A model generated the notes under the pieces. That model ran no database searches. It saw nothing but the letters and a program-made list of their open reading frames with translations, and was not told the origin of the DNA. From Pseudomonas putida (GTDB taxonomy: Bacteria > Pseudomonadota > Gammaproteobacteria > Pseudomonadales > Pseudomonadaceae): a stretch of DNA of 64,000 bases. Made by a program: the position numbers and the translations under genes. Below, in pieces: positions 32,801 to 37,926 of the stretch. The stretch lies in the NCBI RefSeq assembly GCF_001941965.1, contig NZ_MKZO01000025.1:310001-374000 (forward strand), given 5' to 3'. The number at the start of each line of letters is the position of its first letter. Position 1 is the first letter of the stretch.

Positions 32801-35392
32801 GCCGAGCTGGAGGCCCCGACCCGCCTGGCGCCATGCTTCCGCGCGGCGGGGCAGGGCCATGCCGAGCTGCGTCATGACTTCGCCGCGGCCGTGACCGCGC
32901 AACTGGGCGAGTTCGCCCGCGAGCAGCGGGTCACCCTCAACACCCTGTTGCAGGCGAGCTGGATGCTCTTGCTGCAACGCTACACCGGGCAGGCCATGGT
33001 GACCTTCGGCGCCACCGTGGCCGGGCGTCCGGCGGAGCTGGCGGGTGTCGAGGAACAGCTCGGCCTGTTCATCAACACCTTGCCGGTGGTCGGCAGCCCG
33101 CGTGCCGAGCAGCGCGTGCAGGACTGGGTGCAGGAAGTCCAGGCGCTCAACCTGGTGCTGCGCGAGCACGAGCACACGCCGCTGTACGACGTGCAGCGCT
33201 GGGCTGGCTGGGCCGGCGAGGCGCTGTTCGACTCGATCATGGTGTTCGAGAACTACCCGATCGCCGAGGCGCTGCAACAGGCGTCGCCGCGCTCGCCAAG
33301 CTTCGCCAACGTTGTGAACCAGGAGCAGACCCACTATCCGCTGACCCTGGCGGTGGAGGCGGGCGAGCGCCTGTCCCTGGCGGTGGGCTACGACCTGGCG
33401 CACTTCGACCAGGCCGCCATCGAACAACTGCTGCGGCACTTCGAGCACCTGCTGCTGGCCCTGGCCGCCGACGGCCAGGCCCTGCTCGGTGAGCTTCCGC
33501 TGCTCGACGAAGCCGAGCGCCAGCACCTGCTGCATGACTGGAACGCCACGGCCGTGGACGTCCCCGAAGCCTGCATCCACGACCTGATCGAGCAGCAGGT
33601 CCAGGCCACGCCGGAGGCTGGGGCACTGGTCCTCGGCGAGCTGCAACTGAGCTATGCCGAGCTGGATCGCCAGGCCAACCGCCTGGCCCACCGTCTGCGT
33701 GAGCTGGGTGTCGGCCCGGATGTGCTGGTGGGGATTTCCCTGGAGCGCAGCCTGGAAATGGTCGTCGGCCTGCTGGCGATCCTCAAGGCCGGCGGTGCCT
33801 ATGTGCCGCTGGACCCGGCGTACCCGCGCGAGCGCCTGGACTACATGGTCCGCGACAGCGGTATCGGCCTGCTGCTGACCCAGTCGTCGCTGCTCGCCGA
33901 CCTGCCGCTGAACGACGCCGTGACCAGCCTGAGCCTCGACGAACTGATCGACTGGCAGGACCTCGCCGAGGCTACGCCGCCGCAGGTCCGGGTGAATGCC
34001 GACAACCTCGCCTACGTGATCTACACCTCCGGCTCCACCGGCCGGCCGAAAGGCGTGGAGATCCGCCATGGCGCCCTGGCCAACCATATGCTGTGGATGC
34101 AGGACGAACTGCAGCTAGCGCCGGCCGACCGCGTCTTGCAGAAGACCGCGTTCAGCTTCGACGCCTCGGTCTGGGAGTTCTGGCTGCCGCTGCTCAACGG
34201 CGCGCAACTGGTCCTCGCCAGCCCGGCGCTGAGCGACGACCTGAGCCTGCTGTGGCGCGAAGTGGCGGTGCAGGACATCAGCGTCCTGCAACTGGCGCCA
34301 TCGGTGCTTCAGGCGCTGCTCCCGGACGTGCGCGAAGGCCAGCTGGATTCGCTGCGCACCCTGGCCTTCGGTGGCGAGGCCCTGAGTGGCGCGCTGGTGG
34401 AGCAGTTGCGCGAGCAGTGGGGCGGCCGGGTCTACAACCTGTACGGCCCGACCGAAGCGACCATCGACACCAGCAGCCTGCTGATCGACGGCCCGGTGGA
34501 CACGGCGATCGCGGCGATCGGCCGGCCGATCAGCAACGTGCGCACCTATGTCCTCGATACCAACCTGCAGGTCTGCCCGGTGGGCAGTGCCGGCGAGCTG
34601 TATGTCGGCGGCGACTCGCTGGCGCGGGGTTACCACAAGCGTCCGGACCTGAGTGCCGAGCGCTTCGTGCCCGATCCGTTCACCCCGGGCGCGCGCCTGT
34701 ATCGCACCGGTGACCTGGTGCGCTACCGCGCCGATGGGGTGATCGACTACCTGGGGCGGATCGACCACCAGGTGAAGATCCGCGGCCTGCGCATCGAGCT
34801 GGGCGAGATCGAAGCGCTGCTGCTGCGTCAGCCGGCGGTGCGCGAGGCCGTGGTGCTGCCGCGGGACAGCGCCAACGGCACGCAACTGGTGGCCTGGGTG
34901 GTGGCGGGGCAGGGCGTGCTCGCGGGCGACGACCTGGTCCATGAACTCAAGGCCCAGCTCGGTCAGGACCTGCCGGGCTTCATGGTGCCGACGCAGTGGC
35001 TGTTCCTCGAGCAGTTGCCGCTGACGCCGAACGGCAAGCTGGACCGCAAGGCCCTGCCGCAGCCGGATATCGGCCATGCCCATGCGGCCTATGTGGCGCC
35101 GCAGGGTGAGCTGGAACAACAGCTGGCGGCGATCTGGGCCGAGGTGCTCAAGGTGGACAAGGTCGGCATGAGCGACGACTTCTTCGAGCTGGGCGGGCAC
35201 TCGTTGCTGGCGACGCAGATCGTCAGTCGTTTGCAGAAGGAACTGGGGCACCACGTCCCGCTGCGCGCCATGTTCGAGCTGAACACCTTGCAGGCGCTGG
35301 CGGCGTACATCGAGGGGCAGCAGGACAAGCGCATCGACGACGCCAAGGTCGATCGCCTGTCGGACCTGATGGCCGAGCTGGAGGCGCTCTAA
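14819..35392 (+). CDS. pvdL: Extended PvdL: acyl-CoA ligase + five-module NRPS for the pyoverdine chromophore and first side-chain residues
   Basis: Domain order read from core motifs (residues): acyl-AMP ligase 1-~590 (YTSGST 170); T0 (S613); C1 (HHIIADG 803); A1 (FDVSVW, D1321); T1 (S1667); C2 (HHIVTEG 1859); A2 (D2384); T2 (GGDSI, S2738); E2 (HHLVVDG 2913); C3 (HHILIDA 3378); A3 (D3905); T3 (S4249); C4 (4436); A4 (D4958); T4 (GGDSI, S5305); E4 (5477); C5 (5939); A5 (D6448); T5 (S6795). No TE. Hand-read A codes: A1 DVWHFGRIN (Glu expected for PvdL; pocket Arg), A2 the Tyr position, A3 DIWELTADD (Dab), A4 DVWHMSLIE (Ser), A5 DAWQAGLID (Gln/Glu-like). Residues 1-~4320 have the normal PvdL layout; the last ~2500 are an added D-Ser and a Gln-like module. 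The RBS AGGA precedes ATG 14819. The C-terminus is a short docking-like helix. Confidence 0.93.
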   Translation: MDAFELPVTLAQSLQRRAAQTPDQLALRFLSDEQDQGTVLTYRDLDQRARSIAAALQGQAQLGDRAILLFPSGPDYVAAFYGCLYAGIIAVPAYPPESNRRHHQERLLSIIADAEPALVLTAAALRDSLLEVEELAAEGAPALLCVDTLEPVDTWVAPELTGDHIAFLQYTSGSTALPKGVQVSHGNLVANEKLIRHGFGIDINPDDVIVSWLPLYHDMGLIGGLLQPIFSGVPCVLMSPAYFLTRPLRWLEAISEYKGTISGGPDFAYQLCAARVSEAALARLDLSGWRVAYSGSEPIRLDSLDAFAGKFAGCGFDASSFFASYGLAEATLFVAGGKRGQGIPHLRLDEQELSRNIAQPGQGSPVMSCGTSQPEHAVLIADPQSLEVLAENQVGEVWASGPSIAHGYWRNPEATAKTFVEHDGQTWLRTGDLGFMRDGELYITGRLKDMLIVRGQNIYPQDIEQTVEREVDVVRKGRVAAFAVTQDGIEGIGIAAEIGRSVQKNVPADELIRTLRETVADAYQQAPAVVVLLNPGALPKTSSGKLQRSACRTRLADGSLDSYAVFPHTGAKASDAALAQSNLGELVARTWREHLQVDDIAADDHFFLLGGNSILATQVVASLRDALKIELNLRLLFEAPTLQGFVAAIEGAQSGAVEQDGIVRLAGDEGLPQSLAQNRLWFTWQLDPQSSAYNIPAGLNLRGELDETALRSAFQRLVERHESLRTRFYEVDGVALQRIDAAGPFDIQRIDLSDLDEDERRSRAQAIREEQARLPFDLENGPLLRVQLVCLDEQEHQLLVTLHHIIADGWSLNVLIDEFSRLYAAAVQDQPLTLEALPVRYADYGQWQREWLARGEAERQLAYWKNQLGDEHPSLSLATDHPRSTRQQHSASRYSLRLSAEQSKALKAAAQGSQSTPFMLLLAGFQTLLHRYSGQSDIRIGVPGANRPRQETQGLIGFFINTLVLRAELDARLPFAELLNRTRQAALDAQANQDLPFDQLVEAFPQAREQGLFQVMFNHQQRDLGALRRLPGLLADELPWHSREAKFDLQLHSEEDRSGRINLSFDYADELFERATIQRLAGHYVRLLSQVCASTDIALGDLHLLDEAEQARQATWSVAPCTPASRWLPELLNEQAQRSPERTALVWEGGSLDFAGLHAQANRLANYLRDKGVGPDVKVAIAVERSPQLLIGLLAIIKAGGAYVPLDPDYPSERLAYMLSDSGVSLLLTQSHLLGDMPSAEGVSAIALDTLKLDNWPSHAPGLHLHGDNLAYVIYTSGSTGLPKGVGNTHAALAERLQWMQATYQLNDSDVLMQKAPISFDVSVWECFWPLITGCQLVIAAPGEHRDPHRIAQLVQQHSVTTLHFVPPLLQLFIDEPLTANCISLRRVFSGGEALPAELRNRVLAQLPNAQLHNRYGPTETAINVTHWHCQVSDGARSPIGRPLGNVVCRVLDSELNAQPDGVAGELCIGGLGLARGYLGRAALTAERFVPDAGGEPGSRLYRTGDRVRWAADGALEYFGRLDHQVKLRGFRVEPQEIEARLLALDGVGQAAVVVRQTVSGPQLVGYFTAEKTQEGEAAQIARLKAELALELPEYMVPAQLVCMDVMPLGPSGKLDRRALPEPQWQSREHIEPQTELEHSIAAIWREVLGVPQVGLADDFFELGGHSLLATQIISRVRQACDVELPLRVLFDHRELGAFATQIATLQASGARNSQQAIDKVDRSQPVALSYSQQRMWFLWQMEPDSPAYNVGGMARLSGAFDIGCFEAALQALILRHETLRTTFPSVNGVACQKVAEETGVAMQWLDISALPAAERQVRLQAFADSEAHTPFDLETGPLLRACLVKAGEQEHYFVLTLHHIVTEGWAMDIFARELGLLYEAFLDGKPSPLEPLAVQYLDYSVWQRQWLESGERQRQLDYWTAQLGKEHPLLELPGDRPRPAVQSHQGELFRFDLSDDLAGRVRAFNAKNGLTLFMTMTATLAVLLYRYSGQTDLRIGAPVANRIRPESEGLIGAFLNTQVLRVQLDGQMSVGDLIEQVRQTVIDGQSHQDLPFDHLVEALQPPRSAAYNPLFQVMCNVQRWEFQQSRELAGMTVEYLVNDARATKFDLNLEVTELDHRLGCCLTYSTDLFDEPRIARMAAHWRNLLEALLVDPQQRLAELPLLAADERQQLLDSLGAEAGEQRLDQCIHSLFSERVKAAPQAGALTFRGETLSYAELDARANRLAWRLRELGVGPQVRVGLALERSLEMVIGLLAILKAGGAYMPLDPEYPLERLQYMIRDSGVRLLLSDAKLLEALGELPDGVARWSLEEDLPKLAGYPDSEPPFISLPQHQAYLIYTSGSTGLPKGVVVSHGEIAMHCQAVIKRFDMRPSDCELHFYSINFDAATERLLVPLLTGARLVIRAQGQWDAQEICTLIREQGVNILGFTPSYGSQLAQWLATQQQRLPVRMCITGGEALTGEHLQRIRAAFAPELFFNAYGPTETVVMPLACLSPAELEEGQASVPIGSVVGARVAYILDTDLALVPQGATGELYVGGAGLAVGYHERAGLTAERFVADPFANDGGRLYRTGDLVRQRADGLVEYIGRVDHQVKIRGFRIELGEIETRLLDHAAIREAVVLALDTPDGKQLAGYLVSDVASQDEAQQSQLRDELKAALKAQLPDYMVPTHLILLDAMPLTANGKLDRRALPAPDPELNRQQYVAPTSELEQSLARIWGEVLNVAQVGLNDNFFELGGDSILSIQVVSRGRAAGIHFTPRDLFQHQTVQTLAAVATTREVVSAEQGQLTGMSALTPIQHWFFETPIANRQHWNQAVLLEPTQVLDAVQLEQALKALQQQHDALRLGFREQDGAWQAAFREGDDSLLRVAQVSDMAQCTALYDEAQRSLDLQQGPLLRALLVSGPQGEQRLLLAIHHLVVDGVSWRVLLEDLQNAYRQQPLPAKTSAMRDWAERLSAHAASDSLRAERDWWQAHLGTDAMSLPGTDNAGGQENRHAASISVRLDAQRTRQLLQQAPSAYRTQVNDLLLTALARVLCQWTEQPSALVQLEGHGRESLFDEIDLTRSVGWFTSAYPLRLTPAADLSGSIKAIKEQLRAVPEKGLGYGVLRYLGDAASRSAMQALPVAPVTFNYLGQFDQSFASDALFRPLEESAGTAHDPQAPLPNELSIDAQVYGGELVLRWTFSAERHQQATIEAIANAYLLQLQAVVEHCLEEGSGGLTPSDFPLASLTQVELDALPVPAARIEDVYPLTPMQEGMLLHTLLEPGTGLYYMQDRYRINSALDPERFTRAWQAVVARHEALRASFCWDIGEGMLQVIHKPGDTPVDYLDWRGVPAEQQEENLQALHKREREAGFDLLHQAPFHLRLIRVGEASYWFMMSNHHILIDAWCRSLLMNDFFDLYMALGEGRDAQLAPAPRYRDYIGWLQQRGLEQARDWWRSNLRGFERPTPIPSDRPYLREHAGESGGMLVGDVYTRLDAADGARLRELAQQHQLTVNTFAQAAWALTLRRLSGERDVLFGVTVAGRPVDMPQMQRTVGLFINTIALRVGLPRDGERQSVRQWLNGLLDSNMQLREYEYLPLVNIQDLSELPKGLPLFDSLFVFENAPVEVSVLDRAQSLNATSDSGRTHTNYPLTAVCYPGDDLGLHLSYDQRYFDPTTVEGMLAEFKRLLLALVEGFHGDMAALPLLGEAEREFLTHGVNQSAREYPLERSYVAQFEERVAAHPERVAVSYLNERISYSALNHSANRLGHALIAAGAGFDQPIALLAERGPDLLGMIVGSFKAGAGYLPLDPALPNQRLSGVIGQSGAPVLVCSAACEAQARELLADNESVQLLVWEQVQHSADITNPGRYSGPDNLAYVIFTSGSTGLPKGVMVEQRGMLNNQLSKVPYLDLSDKDVIAQTASQSFDISVWQFLAAPLFGARVDIVPNDIARDPQALLAHVQAQGISVLESVPSLIQGLLAEERVSLDGLRWMLPTGEAMPPELARQWLLRYPQIGLVNAYGPAECSDDVAFFRVDLNSTESTYLPIGTPTDNNLIYLLDDALELVPTGAVGELCVAGTGVGRGYVGDTRRTVPVFVPNPFGTPGERLYRTGDLARRRADGVLEYVGRADHQVKIRGYRIELGEIETRLLEHPAIRETVVLDIDGPQGKQLAAYVVTRSELDIDQLKASLKASLPDYMVPTHVVQLPAMPLTPNGKLDHKALPQPDTSVSQTAYVAPESELEQQLAAIWAEVLKIERVGLDDSFFELGGHSLLATQVISRVRQGLKIELALRSLFEARDLRGFARQVGAAESSKQQAITLADRSQPLALSYAQQRQWFLWQLEPQSAAYNMPAALRLRGALDIAALELSFERLIARHETLRTTFRQDGARAVQVIHAPAPFMLELEQLPESALPRDEQVRLFIEAETLRPFDLENGPLLRVRLLHLAADEHVLVLVQHHIVTDGWSMPIMVDELMRLYAGYSQGEEVRLAPLAIQYADYALWQRDWLEAGEKTRQLAYWTAQLGGEQPVLELPTDHPRPPVQSTAGAQLGFSLDPHLAADLKALAQGQGVTLFMLLLASFQTLLHRYSGHGDVRVGVPIANRNRAETEPLIGFFVNTQVLKAELDSQTRVGELLQQVKRHALEAQAHQDLPFEQLVEALQPERDLSRSPLFQVMYNHQSEAAHLVPQLAGLQLEAVPSEKHTAQFDLMLHTVEHSDGLSASLTYATALFEADTIARMAEHWQQLLRSISADVQQRIGDLALLDAPAQRRIVQQWNATAAPFPGDTGIHHLFEAQVAKTPDAPALVFAGQQLSYAQLNRRANQLAHKLRELGARPDALIGLAVERSLEMVIGLLAIMKSGGAYVPLDPDYPSDRLAYMIEDSGVELLLTQEALVERLPIPGHVQSLSLDRLPLEHYSDANPVPLSLADNLAYVIYTSGSTGKPKGAGNSHRAVINRLHWGQKAYGLDASDTVLQKTPFSFDVSGWEFYWPLLSGARLAVALPGDHRDPDRLLATIRQYGVTTVHFVPSMLQAFMTHEDVESCTSVRRVMCSGEALPVELAAQVLKRLPHADLHNLYGPTEAAIEVTHWTCSVDDLNVPIGHPIDNIKTHILEDGLLPAAPGCAAELYLGGVGLARGYHNRPSLTAERFVPDPFSSDGGRLYRTGDLARYRGEGIVEYAGRIDHQVKIRGLRIELGEIDARLQEHPAVREGSVIDIDGANGKQLAAYLVARDPQQDTDELKEILKAHLKVHLPEFMVPSHFIWLERMPVNANGKLDRRALPKPDLSQNASSGVAPSSPLEAELAAIWRDVLKLEQVGVTDNFFELGGDSIISIQVVSRARQAGILFSAKDLFQRQTIQGIAQVASRAPAVRIEQGALSGPTPLLPIQRWFFDSPIPERHHWNQSVLFTPTVALDAVRLEAALQRLVAHHDALRLSFVDANATFRDAVSGELLWVRELDAREGLRALCDEAQRSLNLVEGPLLRGLLVKLPEGEQRLLLVIHHLAVDGVSWRILLEDLQAAYNGAALADKTHSVKVWAEQLQAWAATPQLAAELDWWQAQLQGVSDELPLDHAEGGRQHQHEVTVSSRLDADLTRQLLQEAPAAYRTQINDLLLTALARVIARWTGRTDTLVRLEGHGREELFDGIDTHRTVGWFTSLYPVKLSAGDDLASSLKTIKEQLRAVPNKGLGYGVLRWLGDEQAQRRLAALAQGQIVFNYLGQLDGSFAGDDALLAPSGEGSGQGQSDEAPLDSLLAINGQVLDGQLEMLWSFSGELFDTSTVQGLADAYASELRLLIEHCLSAGAGGVTPSDFPLAGLDQRELDSLPLPAAQIADIYPLSPMQQGMLFHSLYAQDKASYVNQMRTAVRGIEVERFVAAWQAVLDNHEVLRASFVSSFGQPLQVIRKQVAVPFELQDWRERDDVDAALVDFAEADRQRGFDLEQDALLRLSLLHTGEDVYQLVFTCHHILLDGWSSSRMFGEVLQRYHGEAVPAAGGRYQDYIHWLQRQDAAVAEHFWNGQLAELEAPTRLAPCFRAAGQGHAELRHDFAAAVTAQLGEFAREQRVTLNTLLQASWMLLLQRYTGQAMVTFGATVAGRPAELAGVEEQLGLFINTLPVVGSPRAEQRVQDWVQEVQALNLVLREHEHTPLYDVQRWAGWAGEALFDSIMVFENYPIAEALQQASPRSPSFANVVNQEQTHYPLTLAVEAGERLSLAVGYDLAHFDQAAIEQLLRHFEHLLLALAADGQALLGELPLLDEAERQHLLHDWNATAVDVPEACIHDLIEQQVQATPEAGALVLGELQLSYAELDRQANRLAHRLRELGVGPDVLVGISLERSLEMVVGLLAILKAGGAYVPLDPAYPRERLDYMVRDSGIGLLLTQSSLLADLPLNDAVTSLSLDELIDWQDLAEATPPQVRVNADNLAYVIYTSGSTGRPKGVEIRHGALANHMLWMQDELQLAPADRVLQKTAFSFDASVWEFWLPLLNGAQLVLASPALSDDLSLLWREVAVQDISVLQLAPSVLQALLPDVREGQLDSLRTLAFGGEALSGALVEQLREQWGGRVYNLYGPTEATIDTSSLLIDGPVDTAIAAIGRPISNVRTYVLDTNLQVCPVGSAGELYVGGDSLARGYHKRPDLSAERFVPDPFTPGARLYRTGDLVRYRADGVIDYLGRIDHQVKIRGLRIELGEIEALLLRQPAVREAVVLPRDSANGTQLVAWVVAGQGVLAGDDLVHELKAQLGQDLPGFMVPTQWLFLEQLPLTPNGKLDRKALPQPDIGHAHAAYVAPQGELEQQLAAIWAEVLKVDKVGMSDDFFELGGHSLLATQIVSRLQKELGHHVPLRAMFELNTLQALAAYIEGQQDKRIDDAKVDRLSDLMAELEAL

Positions 35393-35414
35393 CCGAGAGC
35401 ACGCCACCCATCCC

Positions 35415-35501
35415 TGTGGGAGCTGGCTTGCCAGCGATTGCGATGGTGAATTCACTACAGTAATCGCTGCGGTTCGGCGGTCCGACAAGCCAGCTCCCAC
35501 A
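35415..35501 (+). repeat. REP-type inverted repeat after pvdL
   Basis: TGTGGGAGCTGGCTTG (35415-35430) faces its 16-nt reverse complement at 35486-35501. The core is the same as in the element at 13756-13840. Confidence 0.85.
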
Positions 35502-35538
35502 AGGTCCACGCAAAACAGGAAAAATCTGTTTCACCCTG

Positions 35539-35562
35539 TAAATCCGCACCGCGCTGGAGCGT
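35539..35562 (+). promoter_or_regulatory. Iron-starvation (PvdS-type) promoter of pvdH
   Basis: An exact TAAAT (35539-35543), N16 and CGT (35560-35562) lie 50 nt before the pvdH ATG. It is the best match in the window. Confidence 0.8.
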
Positions 35563-35612
35563 TTCTCCAGGAAGGAAACTCACCTCATCCAACTTTCTTG
35601 AGGGTTGCACAG

Positions 35613-37007
35613 ATGTCAGTCGCTATCAGGTTTGCCGAAGACCAGGACGCCGGCGAAACGCTCTATCAGTTCGACGAGTCGCCCCTGCTGGCCCGGCAAA
35701 GCCGCCAGGAATCCAACGCGCGCAGCTACCCGCGGCGGATTCCGCTGGCGCTGAAACGGGCCAAGGGCATCCATGTCGAGGACGTCGAAGGCCGGCGCTT
35801 CATCGATTGCCTGGCCGGCGCCGGAACCCTCGCCCTGGGCCATAACCACCCGGTGGTGATCGAGGCCATCCAGCAAGTGCTGGCGGACGAACTGCCGCTG
35901 CACACCCTGGACCTGACCACCCCGGTCAAGGACCAGTTCGTCCAGGACCTGTTCAGCATCCTGCCACCGGCACTGGCGGCGGACGCGAAGATCCAGTTCT
36001 GCGGCCCGACCGGCACCGACGCGGTGGAAGCCGCACTGAAACTGGTACGCACCGCCACCGGGCGCAGCACCGTGCTGTCGTTCCAGGGCGGCTACCACGG
36101 CATGAGCCAGGGCGCCCTGAGCCTGATGGGCAGTCTCGGGCCGAAGCGTCCGCTGGGTGCGCTGCTCAGCAGCGGCGTGCAGTTCATGCCCTATCCCTAC
36201 GACTACCGCTGCCCGTTCGGCCTCGGCGGCGAGGCCGGGGTCAAGGCCAACTTGGCCTATCTGCAAAACCTGCTGAACGATCCCGAAGCCGGTGTGCAAC
36301 TGCCGGCGGCGGTGATCGTCGAGGTGGTGCAGGGCGAGGGCGGGGTGATCCCGGCGGACCTGGACTGGCTGCGCGGCGTGCGTGCCATCACCGAAAAGGC
36401 CGGGGTGGCGCTGATCGTCGACGAGATCCAGAGCGGCTTTGCCCGCACCGGCAAGATGTTCGCCTTCGAGCACGCCGGGATCATCCCCGATGTGGTGGTC
36501 ATGTCCAAGGCCATCGGCGGCAGCCTGCCGCTGGCGGTGGTGGTCTACCGGCAGTGGCTGGACAGCTGGGCGCCGGGTGCCCACGCCGGGACCTTCCGCG
36601 GCAACCAGATGGCCATGGCGGCGGGCTCGGCGGTGATTCGCTACCTCAAGGAACACGACATCTGCAGCCACGCCGCGGCCATGGGCGAGCGCCTGGGCGG
36701 GCACCTGCGCGACCTGCAGAAGCACTACCCGCAACTGGGTGATATCCGCGGCCGCGGGTTGATGCTCGGGATCGAGCTGGTGGACCCGGAAGGCGAGCGC
36801 GATGCCCTCGGCCACGCCCCGTACTTCCCGCGCCTGGCGCCGCTGGTGCAGCGTGAATGCCTCAAGCGCGGGCTGATCCTCGAGCTGGGTGGCCGGCATG
36901 GCAGCGTGGTGCGCTTCCTGCCGCCGTTGGTGATTACTGCCGAGCAGGTCGACGATGTCTCGGCGATCTTCGGCCGGGCCTTGGCGGCGGCGGTCGCCAG
37001 CCTCTAA
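35613..37007 (+). CDS. pvdH: L-2,4-diaminobutyrate:2-oxoglutarate 4-aminotransferase
   Basis: PvdH makes L-2,4-diaminobutyrate from aspartate semialdehyde and glutamate (class III, PLP-dependent). Dab is the third residue of the chromophore precursor and, here, also the residue read in the stand-alone NRPS at 43487. Visible motifs are the PLP-phosphate region CGPTGTDAVEAALK, the IVDEIQSGFARTG signature with its Asp, and the Schiff-base Lys in MSKAIGGS. At 464 aa it is close to family length. ATG 35613 follows GAGG; an upstream in-frame TTG at 35598 would overlap that RBS. mbtH follows after 52 nt and probably shares the promoter. Confidence 0.94.
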   Translation: MSVAIRFAEDQDAGETLYQFDESPLLARQSRQESNARSYPRRIPLALKRAKGIHVEDVEGRRFIDCLAGAGTLALGHNHPVVIEAIQQVLADELPLHTLDLTTPVKDQFVQDLFSILPPALAADAKIQFCGPTGTDAVEAALKLVRTATGRSTVLSFQGGYHGMSQGALSLMGSLGPKRPLGALLSSGVQFMPYPYDYRCPFGLGGEAGVKANLAYLQNLLNDPEAGVQLPAAVIVEVVQGEGGVIPADLDWLRGVRAITEKAGVALIVDEIQSGFARTGKMFAFEHAGIIPDVVVMSKAIGGSLPLAVVVYRQWLDSWAPGAHAGTFRGNQMAMAAGSAVIRYLKEHDICSHAAAMGERLGGHLRDLQKHYPQLGDIRGRGLMLGIELVDPEGERDALGHAPYFPRLAPLVQRECLKRGLILELGGRHGSVVRFLPPLVITAEQVDDVSAIFGRALAAAVASL

Positions 37008-37059
37008 TTTTCTGGCGTCCCCGCACGTCTATTTGCATATCTATTTTCGGAGAGCAGCA

Positions 37060-37281
37060 ATGACTTCAGTTTTCGACCGTGACGACATCCAGTTCCAGGT
37101 AGTGGTCAACCACGAAGAGCAGTACTCCATCTGGCCGGACTACAAGGAAGTCCCGGCGGGCTGGCGCACCGTGGGCAAGAGCGGCCTGAAGAAGGATTGC
37201 CTGGCCTACATCGAAGAGGTCTGGACCGACATGCGTCCGCTGAGCCTGCGGCAGAAGATGGAAGCGCAGGCCGCGCAGTAA
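37060..37281 (+). CDS. MbtH-like protein (NRPS adenylation-domain partner)
   Basis: This 73-aa protein has the MbtH signature: NHEEQYSIWP, the WRTVGKSG region and C-terminal TDMRPLSLR with the conserved Trp residues. Family members bind A domains and are needed for their solubility or activity. ATG 37060 follows GGAGA. Upstream in-frame starts would run back into pvdH and lack homology. The gene corresponds to PA2412 next to pvdH in P. aeruginosa. A strong terminator lies 4 nt downstream. Confidence 0.95.
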   Translation: MTSVFDRDDIQFQVVVNHEEQYSIWPDYKEVPAGWRTVGKSGLKKDCLAYIEEVWTDMRPLSLRQKMEAQAAQ

Positions 37282-37284
37282 AGC

Positions 37285-37314
37285 AAAAGCCCCGGTGAAG
37301 ACCGGGGCTTTTTT
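37285..37314 (+). terminator. Rho-independent terminator after mbtH
   Basis: AAGCCCCGG (37287-37295) pairs with CCGGGGCTT (37302-37310), followed by TTTT. On the opposite strand the same hairpin has an A-rich flank (GCAAAAG becomes CTTTTGC), so it could also end the facing fpvH transcript. Confidence 0.9.
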
Positions 37315-37336
37315 GTGTTTGTGTCGCGCCGCAGAC

Positions 37337-37370
37337 CCTGTGGGAGCTGGCTTGCCCGCGATAGGGCCCC
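37337..37370 (+). repeat. Single REP-type half element
   Basis: CCTGTGGGAGCTGGCTTG followed by CCCGCGATAGGGCCCC is one arm of the REP family at 13756 and 35415, between the convergent mbtH and fpvH-like genes. Confidence 0.7.
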
Positions 37371-37386
37371 GAAGGTCACCGCATCG

Positions 37387-37926
37387 TCATCTGCCCGCCT
37401 GCGATTCCAACCACTCCACCGTCCGCGGCGAAGCCTGCGCCAACGGAATCGCCGCCTGGTGCACCGCCCCGTCCCAGCCTTCCATGGTGATCCACAACTG
37501 CGCATCCACCGGCGTATTCCTCGGCACCGGCAACCCGGCCCCCAGCCGATGTGCCGAACCAAAGAAAATCACGCCCGCCGCCCGCAGGCTGCGTGGCTTG
37601 CCGATCCGCAGATAGGTCGCCTTGACCCGCCTGGCGCAGGCCTCGCACAGCTCGGCATTGAAGCTCTTCATATACCCGGACGCACCATCCAGCTCCGGCC
37701 CGCGCTCCTTCAGCTCGGCCAGCTTCAGGCTCCACGGCCCGACCTGGATATCACCGACCACCCGCTGCCCCAGCCCCCGGTCCCCACGAAACAACGCCGT
37801 CTCGGCGAAATACCGCGGCATGAAGCCCAGCGGAATCAGGATCAGCAGGATATTCAGATGAAAGCGCCACTTGCGCCAGAAACGCCCCAGCGCCGATTCG
37901 GGCCGGGCAGCGAGGTCCTTGCTCAC
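37387..37926 (-). CDS. fpvH: FpvH-like small membrane protein (ferric-pyoverdine reduction partner)
   Basis: This 179-aa protein has one N-terminal membrane helix (NILLILIPLGFMPRYF, about residues 25-40) after a basic WRKWRFH, then a soluble domain probably in the periplasm. A CxxC pair (LCEACARR, about residues 93-100) could bind metal or be redox active. Its ATG overlaps the fpvG stop by 4 nt, so the two are translationally coupled. In P. aeruginosa, fpvG is followed by fpvH (PA2404) and both act in reductive iron release from ferripyoverdine. The assignment rests on this position and size; the sequence itself is little characterised. Confidence 0.7.
   Translation of the reverse strand: MSKDLAARPESALGRFWRKWRFHLNILLILIPLGFMPRYFAETALFRGDRGLGQRVVGDIQVGPWSLKLAELKERGPELDGASGYMKSFNAELCEACARRVKATYLRIGKPRSLRAAGVIFFGSAHRLGAGLPVPRNTPVDAQLWITMEGWDGAVHQAAIPLAQASPRTVEWLESQAGR

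Noticed and set aside
14771..34087. A 6438-codon open frame on the minus strand opposite pvdL (and similar long ones opposite the other NRPS genes)
   Set aside because: It mirrors the codon bias of the real gene in GC-rich DNA. Its translation is low-complexity Gln/His/Ala/Gly/Val-rich sequence with no domain, and it has no RBS.
36955..37059. Longer MbtH-like start inside pvdH
   Set aside because: The added residues overlap pvdH, lack similarity to MbtH, and the GGAGA RBS belongs to ATG 37060.
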